The position numbers and the translations under genes are program-made. Shown here in pieces: positions 1 to 7,377 of a stretch of DNA of 15,608 nucleotides (position 1 is its first letter; each line of letters opens with the position of its first letter). The DNA lies in NCBI GenBank assembly GCA_025359585.1, contig JANYFX010000499.1, forward strand, positions 1 to 15,608, in the 5' to 3' direction. The notes beneath the pieces were generated by a model that was given only the letters and a program-made list of their open reading frames with translations, was not told the origin of the DNA and did not search any database. This stretch comes from Rhizobacter sp. GTDB lineage: Bacteria > Pseudomonadota > Gammaproteobacteria > Burkholderiales > Burkholderiaceae_C.

Positions 1-352
1 AGTAGGTGCCGCCCTTCACGGTGGCGTCGTTGCAGACGATCATGCAGTCGACGCCGCTGACGCGGCCGATGCCGGCGATGAGGCCGGCACCCGGCGCGTC
101 GCCCTTGTACATGTCGAGTGCGGCGAGCGGCGCCACTTCGAGAAACGGCGTGTCGGGGTCGAGCAGCATCTCGACGCGGTCGCGCGGCAGCAGCTTGCCA
201 CGTGCGAGGTGCTTGGCGCGGGCCGCCTCGCCGCCGCCTTGCACGATCTGCGCGAGCTTCGCGTTCAGGTCGGCGACCAGCGCGCGCATCGCCGCCGCAT
301 TGGCCTTGAAGTCTTCAGAACGCGGGCTGAGCTTGGAGGCGAGTGCGGGCAT
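1..352 (-). CDS. mccB: Methylcrotonoyl-CoA carboxylase, carboxyltransferase (beta) subunit, N-terminal part
   Basis: This is the first 117 codons of the biotin-dependent carboxyltransferase subunit that moves CO2 onto 3-methylcrotonyl-CoA in cytoplasmic leucine degradation. The rest lies beyond the left edge. Seen: the N-terminal helix followed by ARAKHLARGKLLPRDRVEML (about residues 41-60), the typical opening of the MccB/PccB carboxyltransferase family, then a GAGLIAGIGRVSGV stretch and VCNDATVKGGTY at the cut. The DATVKGGTY ending favours methylcrotonyl-CoA over propionyl-CoA carboxylase, from family memory. I chose ATG at 352; a GTG 18 bases upstream (370) is in frame, but GAGG lies too close to it. 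A perfect palindrome at 401-416 sits about 50 bp upstream, fitting control by a branched-chain amino acid regulator. The biotin-carrier subunit and the HMG-CoA lyase gene would be expected further left. Confidence 0.88.
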   Translation of the reverse strand, partial: MPALASKLSPRSEDFKANAAAMRALVADLNAKLAQIVQGGGEAARAKHLARGKLLPRDRVEMLLDPDTPFLEVAPLAALDMYKGDAPGAGLIAGIGRVSGVDCMIVCNDATVKGGTY

Positions 353-400
353 GCGGTCTTTCGTTGGCACGGCCTCACCACGCGGAAGCGGCGGGCCAAG

Positions 401-416
401 TTGACGTATACGTCAA
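401..416. promoter_or_regulatory. Perfect 16-bp palindrome, candidate LiuR-type operator
   Basis: The sequence TTGACGTATACGTCAA equals its own reverse complement over all 16 bases and stands in the only spacer directly upstream of the methylcrotonyl-CoA carboxylase gene. From memory, MerR-family LiuR regulators of branched-chain amino acid degradation in proteobacteria bind palindromes built on the same ACGT-rich half site. On the minus strand TACAAT (421-416) overlaps the edge and could be a -10 element. I infer that the site controls the mcc operon; no liuR gene is in the window to confirm it. Confidence 0.6.
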
Positions 417-453
417 TTGTAGAGTCGGCAGCGCGAGGCGGCTTCGAGCGCCG

Positions 454-1065
454 TCAGAACGGCCCCTTCTCAAGCCAGCGTTCGATCTGCGCACGCCGGT
501 CGTTGCCCCAGAACGGCTCGCCGTCGATGATGAAAAACGGCGCGCCGAACACACCGAGCGCGATCGCTGCGTCGTTGGCCGCCTTGAGGCTGGCCTTCCA
601 TGCCGGGTCGCCGCAGATGTCTTGCGCCTGCGCGCCGTCGAGCCCGAACTCTTCGCACAGGCCGCGCAACGCGGCCGGGTCGCTCAAGTCCACGCCGCGC
701 GCGAAGTAGGCGCGCAGGCAATGCCGCGCCCAGGCGCTGGCGCGCGCTTCGTCGCTGCCGTTCAGCCACCAGAAAATGCGGGCGGCGTTCTGCGTCGCGA
801 TCGGGAACTTCTCGGGCATCTTCAGCGGCACACCGGCGAAGCGCGCCGAGCGCTCGAAGTCGAGGAACGAATACTCGCGCTTGAGCGGGTACGACACCGG
901 ACTCTTCAGCTCGGCCGCCTGGAAGGTGGCGCCGAGCAGGATCGCGCGCCACGAGACCGTGCGCCCGTGCCGCGCCGCCAGTGCCTCGATCCACTCCGAA
1001 GCGATGTAGGAATACGGCGACGAGAAGTCGAAATAGAAGTCGATGGTGCGCGGGGTCGAGGTCAT
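454..1065 (-). CDS. 2-hydroxychromene-2-carboxylate isomerase-like protein (kappa GST/DsbA fold)
   Basis: This 203-residue protein belongs to the DsbA-like thioredoxin-fold family that includes NahD (2-hydroxychromene-2-carboxylate isomerase) and kappa-class glutathione transferases. Seen: an N-terminal beta strand and DFYFDFSSPYSYIASEW (residues 9-25), where S16 before P17 matches the catalytic serine that replaces the CxxC of true DsbA, and the C-terminal GVFGAPFFIIDGEPFWGNDR, the family's cis-proline and substrate-loop region. Length is normal. It has no signal peptide, so it should be cytoplasmic and glutathione-dependent. The start ATG at 1065 lies 9 bp after the GTPase stop, with only a weak ribosome site, so it is probably read as the last gene of the long operon. 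No naphthalene or other aromatic pathway gene is near, so the true substrate is unknown; an isomerase or a glutathione conjugation role are both possible. Confidence 0.85.
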   Translation of the reverse strand: MTSTPRTIDFYFDFSSPYSYIASEWIEALAARHGRTVSWRAILLGATFQAAELKSPVSYPLKREYSFLDFERSARFAGVPLKMPEKFPIATQNAARIFWWLNGSDEARASAWARHCLRAYFARGVDLSDPAALRGLCEEFGLDGAQAQDICGDPAWKASLKAANDAAIALGVFGAPFFIIDGEPFWGNDRRAQIERWLEKGPF

Positions 1066-1074
1066 GCCCGAAGG

Positions 1075-2607
1075 CTACTGCGAAGCACTGTGCTCGCCCT
1101 GCGCACTTTCCCCAAGCGCGGCGCGATCGGTCAGCGCGCGCGCATCGGGGTAGAGCCGTTGCAAGGCCTGCGCGACCGCAGCGCGCACGACCCCCTTCAA
1201 CGCGGCCGACAGGCGCGTCACCTCGTCGGCATCGTCATTGCGGGCATCGCGGCTCGCCCACAGCGCCGCCAGCGTTTCGCGGTGCGGCGCCAGCGCCTGC
1301 AGGGACGTGTCTTTCCAGTGCGGCGGCGATTCACCCTCGACCCAATCGCCGCGCCCGCGCCCGAAGTGCGCGACGGTCAGGTAGCGCAGCAGCGCAGCAT
1401 CGACCATCGCATCGAGCGCCTCGGCGTTCCACGCCAACCACGACCGGTCGGTACCGCGCACCAGGTTCACACAGCGCGCCAGCCCTGCCGCACCGAGCGC
1501 ACCGAGCAGACCCCCGGCGATGAGGCCGCCGCCGAGCGTCAGGCCCCCGCTGAGGATGTCGGCTTTCAGGCCGGTGATGGCGCCGGTGAGCAGGCCACCC
1601 CACACCGCCGCCTTGCCTTCGTCGAGGCGCAGGCGAAGCTCGAAATGGGTGGTCAGGCGCGACAGGATCTCGGCCTGCACCGCGCCGCTCAGCCCATGAA
1701 GTTCGATCAAGGCGAGCGTGTTGTTTCGCACCTCGTCGGCCATGCGTTCGGCCAACGCTTTCTGCGCAATCGCGGCGTTCGACTCCTCCGGCGAACCGAC
1801 CCCGAGCGCAGCGCCCACGCTGCGCAACCTGGACCGCAGGCTGCCGGCATCGGGCACCACTTCGAACGCGCTCGCGAGCCGCGCGAGGCAGTTTGCCATC
1901 GCCACCACCGCAGCATCGAAGATCGCGAGCCGCTGCGTTTCCCAGGCGGCGCGCATCCGGCCCATCAACACGCGCCGTTCGCCGACGAGCGCCGCTTCGA
2001 TCGCCTGCAGCAGCGCGCCCTCCTGCACCCAGCAGCGTGCGAAAGCATCGAGTGGCAGCACGGCCTTCACCTGCGTGAACGGCGCCAGATGGCGCCGCCA
2101 CTGTTCGAGTTCGGCCGCTTCGAGCGCCGCTTCACGCGGCGCGCCGAGCTGGTTCAGCAGCACGATCACCGGCTTGCCGACCCACGCGAGCAACTCCATC
2201 TCGGGCTGCACGTAACCCGCAGCGCCGGGCGCTTCGGACGCGTTGACGAGGTAGAGCATCACGTCGGCCTCGTCACGCACGTTGCGCAGCGCCTGCTGGC
2301 TGGCCCAGAACGGCCGGTCGCGCCAGCGGTCCCAGACTTCGCTGAGGAACCATCCCATCGCGCCACTCGACTCGCGCAGGCGTTTGGCCAGGCGCAGGCT
2401 GTCGCCGAAACCGGGCGTGTCCCACAGCCGCAGCGTTTCGCCTCGTGGCGTTTCCAGCATCGTGAACACGTCGGCGAACTCGGTCACGTGCGGCGCGTCG
2501 CGCACCTCGCCGATGTCGCGGCCGAGCAGCGTGCGGGCGAGCGTGGTCTTGCCGGCGTTGGTGTGCGAGACCAGGCTCAGCGCGATCGACGTGGGCGTGC
2601 CGTTCAT
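1075..2607 (-). CDS. DUF3482-type GTPase with a glycine-zipper membrane segment
   Basis: A 510-residue P-loop GTPase of the family I recall as DUF3482. Seen: P-loop SHTNAGKT at 14-21, with serine replacing the usual first glycine; T42 as a likely switch I threonine; the G3 motif DTPGFGDS at 63-70; and NQLG at 152-155 where NKxD would be expected, so guanine recognition may be unusual. A helical region follows (about 200-330), then a glycine-rich hydrophobic stretch at 336-377 with GG repeats, long enough for a membrane hairpin. The C-terminal 130 residues are helical and end in a polar tail. Its ATG overlaps the stop of the preceding DUF2868 gene as ATGA, so the two are translationally coupled and probably act as one complex at the inner membrane. 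The architecture recalls membrane-remodelling or stress GTPases, but no function is established and I assign none. Confidence 0.82.
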   Translation of the reverse strand: MNGTPTSIALSLVSHTNAGKTTLARTLLGRDIGEVRDAPHVTEFADVFTMLETPRGETLRLWDTPGFGDSLRLAKRLRESSGAMGWFLSEVWDRWRDRPFWASQQALRNVRDEADVMLYLVNASEAPGAAGYVQPEMELLAWVGKPVIVLLNQLGAPREAALEAAELEQWRRHLAPFTQVKAVLPLDAFARCWVQEGALLQAIEAALVGERRVLMGRMRAAWETQRLAIFDAAVVAMANCLARLASAFEVVPDAGSLRSRLRSVGAALGVGSPEESNAAIAQKALAERMADEVRNNTLALIELHGLSGAVQAEILSRLTTHFELRLRLDEGKAAVWGGLLTGAITGLKADILSGGLTLGGGLIAGGLLGALGAAGLARCVNLVRGTDRSWLAWNAEALDAMVDAALLRYLTVAHFGRGRGDWVEGESPPHWKDTSLQALAPHRETLAALWASRDARNDDADEVTRLSAALKGVVRAAVAQALQRLYPDARALTDRAALGESAQGEHSASQ

Positions 2608-4076
2608 CGCACCGGTGCGCTCATCGCCACCTGCAGGGCGCGCCTTGTCGCGGCGAGGTCGGGCGCGTCGAGCGCGGCGAACACCGGCACGCTCGCCAGC
2701 GTTTCCGCGAAGTGCCGCCAGGCCTCGCGGCGCTGCGCCAGGCGCGTGGTGTCGCCGCCGAAACGGCGCACGAAGGCGGTGTCGTCGACGAGCACGATCG
2801 TGGCCGCCCCGGCGGGCGCACGCGCGGCGAGCAGGCGCACGAAGCGGCCCTGGTTCTCGGCCTCGGGCGTGGCCGCAAGATCGAACAAGGCGACCGCGAG
2901 CGTGGTGCCGGCGGGCAGCGTGTGCTGCGCGGCCGTGTCGTCTTCGGCACCGAAGGCGAGTGTGGGTGCGATCTGCAAGGCCGCGCGCTCACCGAACGCA
3001 TCGGCCAGCAGCGCGCGCAGGCCGAGCACCGCCTGCGGTGTGGGCGTGTTCGCATACGGCAGGACTTGCACACGGGCCACGTCGCCGCGTTGCAGTTGGG
3101 TCAGCCGCTGAAAGTAGGGCTCGGCCAGCGGCAACGCGACACGCCGCGCCAGCCATTGCGCACGCAGCGTGCTCCACCCCGCGAGCAAGCTGCGCGGCAG
3201 CACGACGACGAGCACGAGGGTCAAGGCCCACAGGTGAATCCACGGTGCCGCGGTGGCACCGGCCGACGTTTCGCCGTGCACGGTGCGCAGCGCCTCGAAG
3301 CCGACCACGTTGGGAATCCCGATGCCCGAGAGCGCCTGCGCCGGCGCGAACAGGAAGGCCAGTGCGGCGTGGGCGCTCTGTGCGGAAAGGAACGTGCTCT
3401 CCCACGTCGCGCGGTAGTCGAGCACCAACCCGCGCAAGTACAGGCCGGTGATCAGCCCGATCGCCAATGCGGCCGACGCCGTGTGCAACAAGGCCGCCGC
3501 GCGCACCGCGTTGAGCGGCGCACTGACGCGCAGCCACTGGGTCGCGAACGCCTGCAAGGCTTTTTCGCTGCCGCCCGACGCCACGCTCGCCGGCAGTTCC
3601 CGGCCCCAGCGCAGGCCGCGCTGCACCAGCCGCAGGATCGGCCCCGGCGGCTGCGGGACGTTCGGGCGCGTCAGGCCCATGACCGCGTGGGCGAGGAACA
3701 GCGCGTAGACGACGAGGTTCCACAGCAGCACGCCCCACAGCGGCGGCGCGAGCAGGTTGATGCGCTGGCTGCTGCCGATGCTGTCGGCCAACACGCCGAC
3801 GAGTGCCGCGACCAGCGCGGCCCAGAGCGGCCAACGGCCGTGCCACAAGCGCAGGCCGAGCCAGCGCGCGGCAGCCGGTTCGCGTGCCGCGAGGCGCTGC
3901 ATCGCGTGGTGCGCGCGCGTTTCGATGAAAGCCGCCGCCTTGGCCTGCGCGGCGCCGCCTTGCAGCGCGAGCTGGGTGGCCCAGCCGCGGTCTTCGTCGG
4001 TCCAGTTCGGGCTCGCCGGGCTCACGCTCTCGAAGGCCTGCAGCAGGAGCACCTCGCGCGCTGCAGCTTCGTTCAT
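2604..4076 (-). CDS. DUF2868 integral membrane protein, partner of the DUF3482 GTPase
   Basis: A 490-residue protein recalled as DUF2868, which is commonly found beside DUF3482. Seen: a soluble N-terminus opening with MNEAAAREVLLLQAFE, typical of the family; hydrophobic helices near 83-99, 112-134, 195-216, 236-252 and 278-299; then a cytoplasmic-looking C-terminal domain (about 335-490) of alternating beta strands and helices. That domain has VALFDL (395-400) and ATIVLVDDTAF (425-435) and looks like a Rossmann or P-loop fold without a Walker A motif. I chose ATG 4076, where family similarity begins. A TTG at 4118 that overlaps the upstream HAD stop would add 14 residues; neither start has a clear ribosome site. 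The stop overlaps the GTPase start (ATGA), implying coupled synthesis. I infer that it anchors or regulates the GTPase; no function is known to me. Confidence 0.8.
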   Translation of the reverse strand: MNEAAAREVLLLQAFESVSPASPNWTDEDRGWATQLALQGGAAQAKAAAFIETRAHHAMQRLAAREPAAARWLGLRLWHGRWPLWAALVAALVGVLADSIGSSQRINLLAPPLWGVLLWNLVVYALFLAHAVMGLTRPNVPQPPGPILRLVQRGLRWGRELPASVASGGSEKALQAFATQWLRVSAPLNAVRAAALLHTASAALAIGLITGLYLRGLVLDYRATWESTFLSAQSAHAALAFLFAPAQALSGIGIPNVVGFEALRTVHGETSAGATAAPWIHLWALTLVLVVVLPRSLLAGWSTLRAQWLARRVALPLAEPYFQRLTQLQRGDVARVQVLPYANTPTPQAVLGLRALLADAFGERAALQIAPTLAFGAEDDTAAQHTLPAGTTLAVALFDLAATPEAENQGRFVRLLAARAPAGAATIVLVDDTAFVRRFGGDTTRLAQRREAWRHFAETLASVPVFAALDAPDLAATRRALQVAMSAPVR

Positions 4077-4114
4077 CGTCGGCACGCGCGGATCACGCGC
4101 CTCGGGCGGAACAG

Positions 4115-4843
4115 TCAAACACCGAGGGCCAGCGCGAGTGCGTTGAAGTCGGCGGCCACCACGTCGAACACCGCATCACCCACCGGCTCGACCCAACCGC
4201 CCTGCCCGTGTTCGAGCGGCCGCGGCACATAGGCCGTGCGCAGCCCGGCGCGCTGCGCGCCACGCAGGTCGCTCGGGTGCGCCGCGACCATCAGCACCTG
4301 TTCGCGCGCGAAGCCGAGCAGGCTCGCGGCCATCTGGTAGACCTCGGGATCGGGCTTGTACTTCTGGATGATCTCGGCCGAGAGCACGCAGTCCCAGGGC
4401 AGGCGGGCGTGTTTGGCCATGTTGACGAGCAGCGCGACGTTGCCGTTCGACAGCGTCGAGATCACGAAGCGCTTCTTCAGGCGCCGCAGCCCGGCCACCG
4501 AATCGGGCCACGGGTCGAGCCGGTGCCAGGCGCGGTTCAGGTGATCGCGCTGCGCTTCCGTCATCTCGGTCAAGCCGAACCGCGGCAGCAACTCGTCGAG
4601 GATCACGCGGTGCAGGCCGTCGATGTTGGTCCACGCGATCTCGCCGCTGCGCGCACGCTGCATCGCCGGCTGGTAACCGGCGCGCCAGGCGTCGGCCAGG
4701 GCCGGCCAGTCGGCCTGCAGCCCCGTTTGTGCAGAGAGCTTCTGCCCTTCGCGGATGACCGAAGAACGCCAGTCGACGACCGTGCCGAAGATGTCGAACA
4801 CCAGCGCCTTGATCTCGCCCGCATCGAAATGGTTGTCACTCAT
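4115..4843 (-). CDS. HAD-superfamily hydrolase, annotated type II haloacid dehalogenase family
   Basis: A 242-residue cytoplasmic HAD hydrolase of the L-2-haloacid dehalogenase-like subfamily. Seen: motif I FDIFGTVVDW with nucleophile D17 and T21; motif II STLSNGN with S132; motif III KYKPDPEVY with K163; and the last motif MVAAHPSDLRGA with D192. The cap domain lies roughly at 25-110. Compared with L-DEX from Pseudomonas (from memory), the equivalents of its S175 and N177 are A187 and H189, so dehalogenation is not certain and the protein could be a phosphatase or another hydrolase. ATG 4843 was chosen because FDIFGT then falls at the usual distance; an in-frame ATG upstream (4903) would run into the dehydrogenase gene. 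The start overlaps the acyl-CoA dehydrogenase stop as ATGA, implying translational coupling in the acyl-CoA operon. Confidence 0.85.
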   Translation of the reverse strand: MSDNHFDAGEIKALVFDIFGTVVDWRSSVIREGQKLSAQTGLQADWPALADAWRAGYQPAMQRARSGEIAWTNIDGLHRVILDELLPRFGLTEMTEAQRDHLNRAWHRLDPWPDSVAGLRRLKKRFVISTLSNGNVALLVNMAKHARLPWDCVLSAEIIQKYKPDPEVYQMAASLLGFAREQVLMVAAHPSDLRGAQRAGLRTAYVPRPLEHGQGGWVEPVGDAVFDVVAADFNALALALGV

Positions 4844-5970
4844 GCCAGGGCCCGCCCGATCAAAATTTTCTGCACGTCGCTCGTGCCTTCGTAGATCTGG
4901 CACACGCGCACGTCGCGGTAGATGCGCTCGACGGGGAAGTCGCTCACGTAGCCGTAGCCGCCGAACACCTGGATCGCCGCGCTACACACTTTCTCGGCCA
5001 TCTCGCTGGCGAAGAGCTTGGCCATGGCGGCTTCTTTCAGGCAGGGCACACCGGCATCTTTCAAGCTCGCGGCGTGGTGGATCAGCTGGCGCGCCGCTTC
5101 GATCTGCGTCGCCATCTCGCCCAGGCGAAACTGCAGCGCCTGGTGTTCGAAGATCGGCTTGCCGAAAGCGACGCGCTCCTTGGAGTAGTGCAAGGCGGCC
5201 TCGAACGCCGCCCGCGCCATGCCGACACTCTGCGACGCGATGCCGATGCGCCCGCCTTCCAGCCCCGAGAGCGCGATCTTTAAACCCTGCCCTTCTTCGC
5301 CCAGCAGGTTCGCAGCCGGAACGCGGCAGTTCTCGAACAGGATCTGCGCCGTGTCGCTGGCGTGCTGGCCCATCTTGTCTTCGATGCGCGCGACGGTGTA
5401 GCCAGGGGTCGCCGTCGGCACGATGAACGCGCTGATGCCCTTCTTGCCGGCCGCCTTGTCGGTCACCGCCATCACGATCGCGACGTCACCGTTCTTGCCA
5501 CTGGTGATGAACTGCTTCACGCCGTTCAGCACGTAGTGTTCGCCGTCTCTCACGGCCGTCGTCTTCAGCCCGTCGGCCTGCGAACCGACGTGCGGCTCGG
5601 TCAGGCAGAACGCACCCAGCATCTCGCCGCGCGCCAGCGGCTTGAGCCACTGCGCCTTCTGCGCGTCGTTGGCCCACGCCATCAAGATCGAACACACCGG
5701 GCAGTTGTTGACGCTCACCACCGTCGAGGTCGCACCGTCCCCGGCGGCGATCTCTTCGAGGATGATCGCGAGCGCCAGGTAGTCGAGCCCGGCGCCGTCC
5801 CACTCGGTCGGCACCGCCACGCCGTAACAGCCGAGCTCGGCCAGACCGCGCAACTCGGCTTTCGGAAAATGGTGGCTCTTGTCCCAGGCCGCCGCCTGCG
5901 GCGCGATGTGGTCGTGCACATACGCGCGCACGGCGTCTTGCACCGCGCGGTGGTCTTCGCTCAGCTGCAT
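4840..5970 (-). CDS. Acyl-CoA dehydrogenase, short-chain type
   Basis: A 376-residue FAD flavoenzyme that oxidises acyl-CoA to trans-2-enoyl-CoA and passes electrons to ETF in the cytoplasm. Seen: N-terminal helical domain from LSEDHRAVQDAVRAYV; first signature AFCLTEPHVGSQADGLKTTA at 120-139, with glutamine where the signature often has aspartate; middle beta domain with FITSGKNGD; and C-terminal signature QVFGGYGYVSDFPVERIYRD at 334-353. The catalytic base is E361 in CQIYEGTSDVQ, the position used by short- and medium-chain enzymes; isovaleryl- and long-chain enzymes place it elsewhere. Length matches the family. It starts 10 bp after the thiolase stop and overlaps the HAD gene by ATGA, so it is in one operon with a thiolase that would act two steps later. 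A butyryl-, 2-methylbutyryl- or isobutyryl-CoA substrate is plausible but not decided here. Confidence 0.93.
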   Translation of the reverse strand: MQLSEDHRAVQDAVRAYVHDHIAPQAAAWDKSHHFPKAELRGLAELGCYGVAVPTEWDGAGLDYLALAIILEEIAAGDGATSTVVSVNNCPVCSILMAWANDAQKAQWLKPLARGEMLGAFCLTEPHVGSQADGLKTTAVRDGEHYVLNGVKQFITSGKNGDVAIVMAVTDKAAGKKGISAFIVPTATPGYTVARIEDKMGQHASDTAQILFENCRVPAANLLGEEGQGLKIALSGLEGGRIGIASQSVGMARAAFEAALHYSKERVAFGKPIFEHQALQFRLGEMATQIEAARQLIHHAASLKDAGVPCLKEAAMAKLFASEMAEKVCSAAIQVFGGYGYVSDFPVERIYRDVRVCQIYEGTSDVQKILIGRALA

Positions 5971-5980
5971 GTCGAAGCGC

Positions 5981-7174
5981 TCACAAGAGTTCGATGGCCA
6001 TCGCAGTGGCTTCGCCGCCGCCGATGCATAGGGCCGCCACGCCCTTCTTGAGCCCGCGCTTGCGCAAGGCGCCGAGCAAGGTCACGACGATGCGCGCACC
6101 GCTGGCGCCGATCGGGTGGCCGAGCGCCACCGCACCACCGTGCACGTTGACGATCTCGTGCGGCAGCTTGAACTCGGTCATCGCGGCGAGCGTGACGGCG
6201 GCGAAAGCTTCGTTCACTTCCCACAGGTCCACATCCTTCGCGGCCCAGCCCGACTTCTTCAGCACCTTCTCGATGGCCCCGACCGGTGCGGTCGCGAACA
6301 GGTTCGGCGCCTGCGCGTGCACGGCATGGGCGTGGATGCGGGCGATCGGCTTGCAACCGAGCCGCGCCGCAGTGCTGGCACGCATCAGCACCAGCGCGGC
6401 GGCACCGTCGGAGATGCTCGATGAGGTGGCGGCCGTGATCGTGCCGTCCTTGATGAATGCCGCCTTCAGGCCCGGGATCTTGTCGAGCTTGGCCTTGAAG
6501 GGCTGCTCGTCGAACTTGACCACGGTGGAGCCGGCCTTGCCGGGCAGCGTCACCGGCGCCATTTCCCAGTCGAAGCTGCCGTCTTCGTTGGCGAGTTTGG
6601 AGCGCTGCGTGGACGAGACCGCGAAGCTGTCCATCTGCTCGCGCGTGAACTTGTATTTCGACACGCACTCTTCGGCGAACACGCCCATCGCCTTGCCGCC
6701 TCCGTTCGGCAGCTTCTCGTAGGCGTCTTCCAAGCCGTCGATGGCCATGTGGTCGTAGAGCGAGGCCAGCCCGTACTTCACGCCCTTGCGCATGTGCGTG
6801 AGGTGCGGTGCGTTGGTCATGCTTTCCATGCCGCCGGCAATCACGACCTCGGCGGTTTCGCTTTGCAGCATGTCGTGCGCGAACATCATGGCGCGCATGC
6901 CCGAGCCGCACATCTTCGACAGCGTGACCGCGCCGACCGATTGCGGCAGCCCCGCGCCGAGCACCGCTTGCCGTGCAGGCGCCTGGCCCTGGCCCGCCAT
7001 CAGGCAGTTGCCCATCAGCGCTTCGTTGACGGCATCGCCGGTGATGCCGGCGCGCTCGACCGCGGCCTTGATCGCGATGGCGCCGAGTTGGTGCGCGGCC
7101 AGCGAACTGAAATCACCCAACAAGCCGCCGATCGGCGTGCGGGCTGCTGAAACGATGACGATGGGGTCGCTCAT
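5981..7174 (-). CDS. Thiolase (acetyl-CoA C-acyltransferase / acetyl-CoA C-acetyltransferase)
   Basis: A 397-residue thiolase that cleaves 3-ketoacyl-CoA with CoA, or joins two acetyl-CoA. Seen: nucleophilic C89 in SKMCGSGMRAM; NEAFA at 321-325; GGAVALGHPIGASGARI with catalytic H353; and the second catalytic cysteine C383 in CIGGGEATAMAIE. Full-length, no signal peptide. The CoA-binding loop reads TAATSSSISDGAAA near 248-260; the first T of ATSSS is usually asparagine in this loop, a one-base change (ACC for AAC). The start ATG at 7174 has a good ribosome site AAAGGA six bases upstream, one of the clearest in this operon, which suggests strong translation. It follows the acyltransferase remnant by 14 bp and precedes acyl-CoA dehydrogenase by 10 bp, so it probably serves fatty or branched-chain acyl-CoA degradation. 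Biosynthetic use in polyhydroxybutyrate formation cannot be excluded. Confidence 0.95.
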   Translation of the reverse strand: MSDPIVIVSAARTPIGGLLGDFSSLAAHQLGAIAIKAAVERAGITGDAVNEALMGNCLMAGQGQAPARQAVLGAGLPQSVGAVTLSKMCGSGMRAMMFAHDMLQSETAEVVIAGGMESMTNAPHLTHMRKGVKYGLASLYDHMAIDGLEDAYEKLPNGGGKAMGVFAEECVSKYKFTREQMDSFAVSSTQRSKLANEDGSFDWEMAPVTLPGKAGSTVVKFDEQPFKAKLDKIPGLKAAFIKDGTITAATSSSISDGAAALVLMRASTAARLGCKPIARIHAHAVHAQAPNLFATAPVGAIEKVLKKSGWAAKDVDLWEVNEAFAAVTLAAMTEFKLPHEIVNVHGGAVALGHPIGASGARIVVTLLGALRKRGLKKGVAALCIGGGEATAMAIELL

Positions 7175-7181
7175 GGAAGAT

Positions 7182-7187
7182 CCTTTA
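7182..7187 (-). promoter_or_regulatory. Ribosome binding site of the thiolase gene
   Basis: On the minus strand AAAGGA stands here, and its AGGA core is six bases before the ATG at 7174. It is a near-consensus Shine-Dalgarno site and stands out because most neighbouring genes in this operon have weak sites or rely on stop-start overlap. Confidence 0.7.
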
Positions 7188-7188
7188 A

Positions 7189-7377
7189 TCAGCCCGCAGG
7201 GTCGGCAGATGCCGTGGAAACAGGGCGCACGTCGCGGGTCGGAGCGCGGGCCCTGTCGAAACGCGCGCGCAGCGCGGCGTTGATCGGTTCGGAGAAGTAT
7301 CGCGCCACCAGCGCCGCCACACCGGCCGAGGTGGCGATGAAGAGCAGCAGCCAGGGCAATTTCCAGTCGACGCTCAT
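7189..7377 (-). pseudogene. C-terminal part of the acyltransferase, behind an in-frame TAG
   Basis: This 62-codon frame follows directly, with no frame change, on the TAG that ends the acyltransferase-3 gene. The junction reads GCA TAG ATG AGC. It encodes the last transmembrane helix (WKLPWLLLFIATSAGVAALV), then ARYFSEPINAALR, which matches the conserved C-terminal end of acyltransferase-3 proteins (a final helix followed by a basic SEP or EKP motif), then a polar tail ending in TGA. It reads as the missing end of the upstream protein, not as an independent gene. Because ATG directly follows TAG, a terminating ribosome could restart here and make the piece separately, or the TAG could be suppressed; otherwise it is a decayed remnant. 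I see no ribosome site of its own. Confidence 0.72.

Noticed and set aside
343..3111. Plus-strand open frame of 922 codons
   Set aside because: It is antisense to the isomerase-like, DUF3482 and DUF2868 genes, is rich in R, H and Q, and has no recognisable domain. High GC content keeps such frames free of stops.
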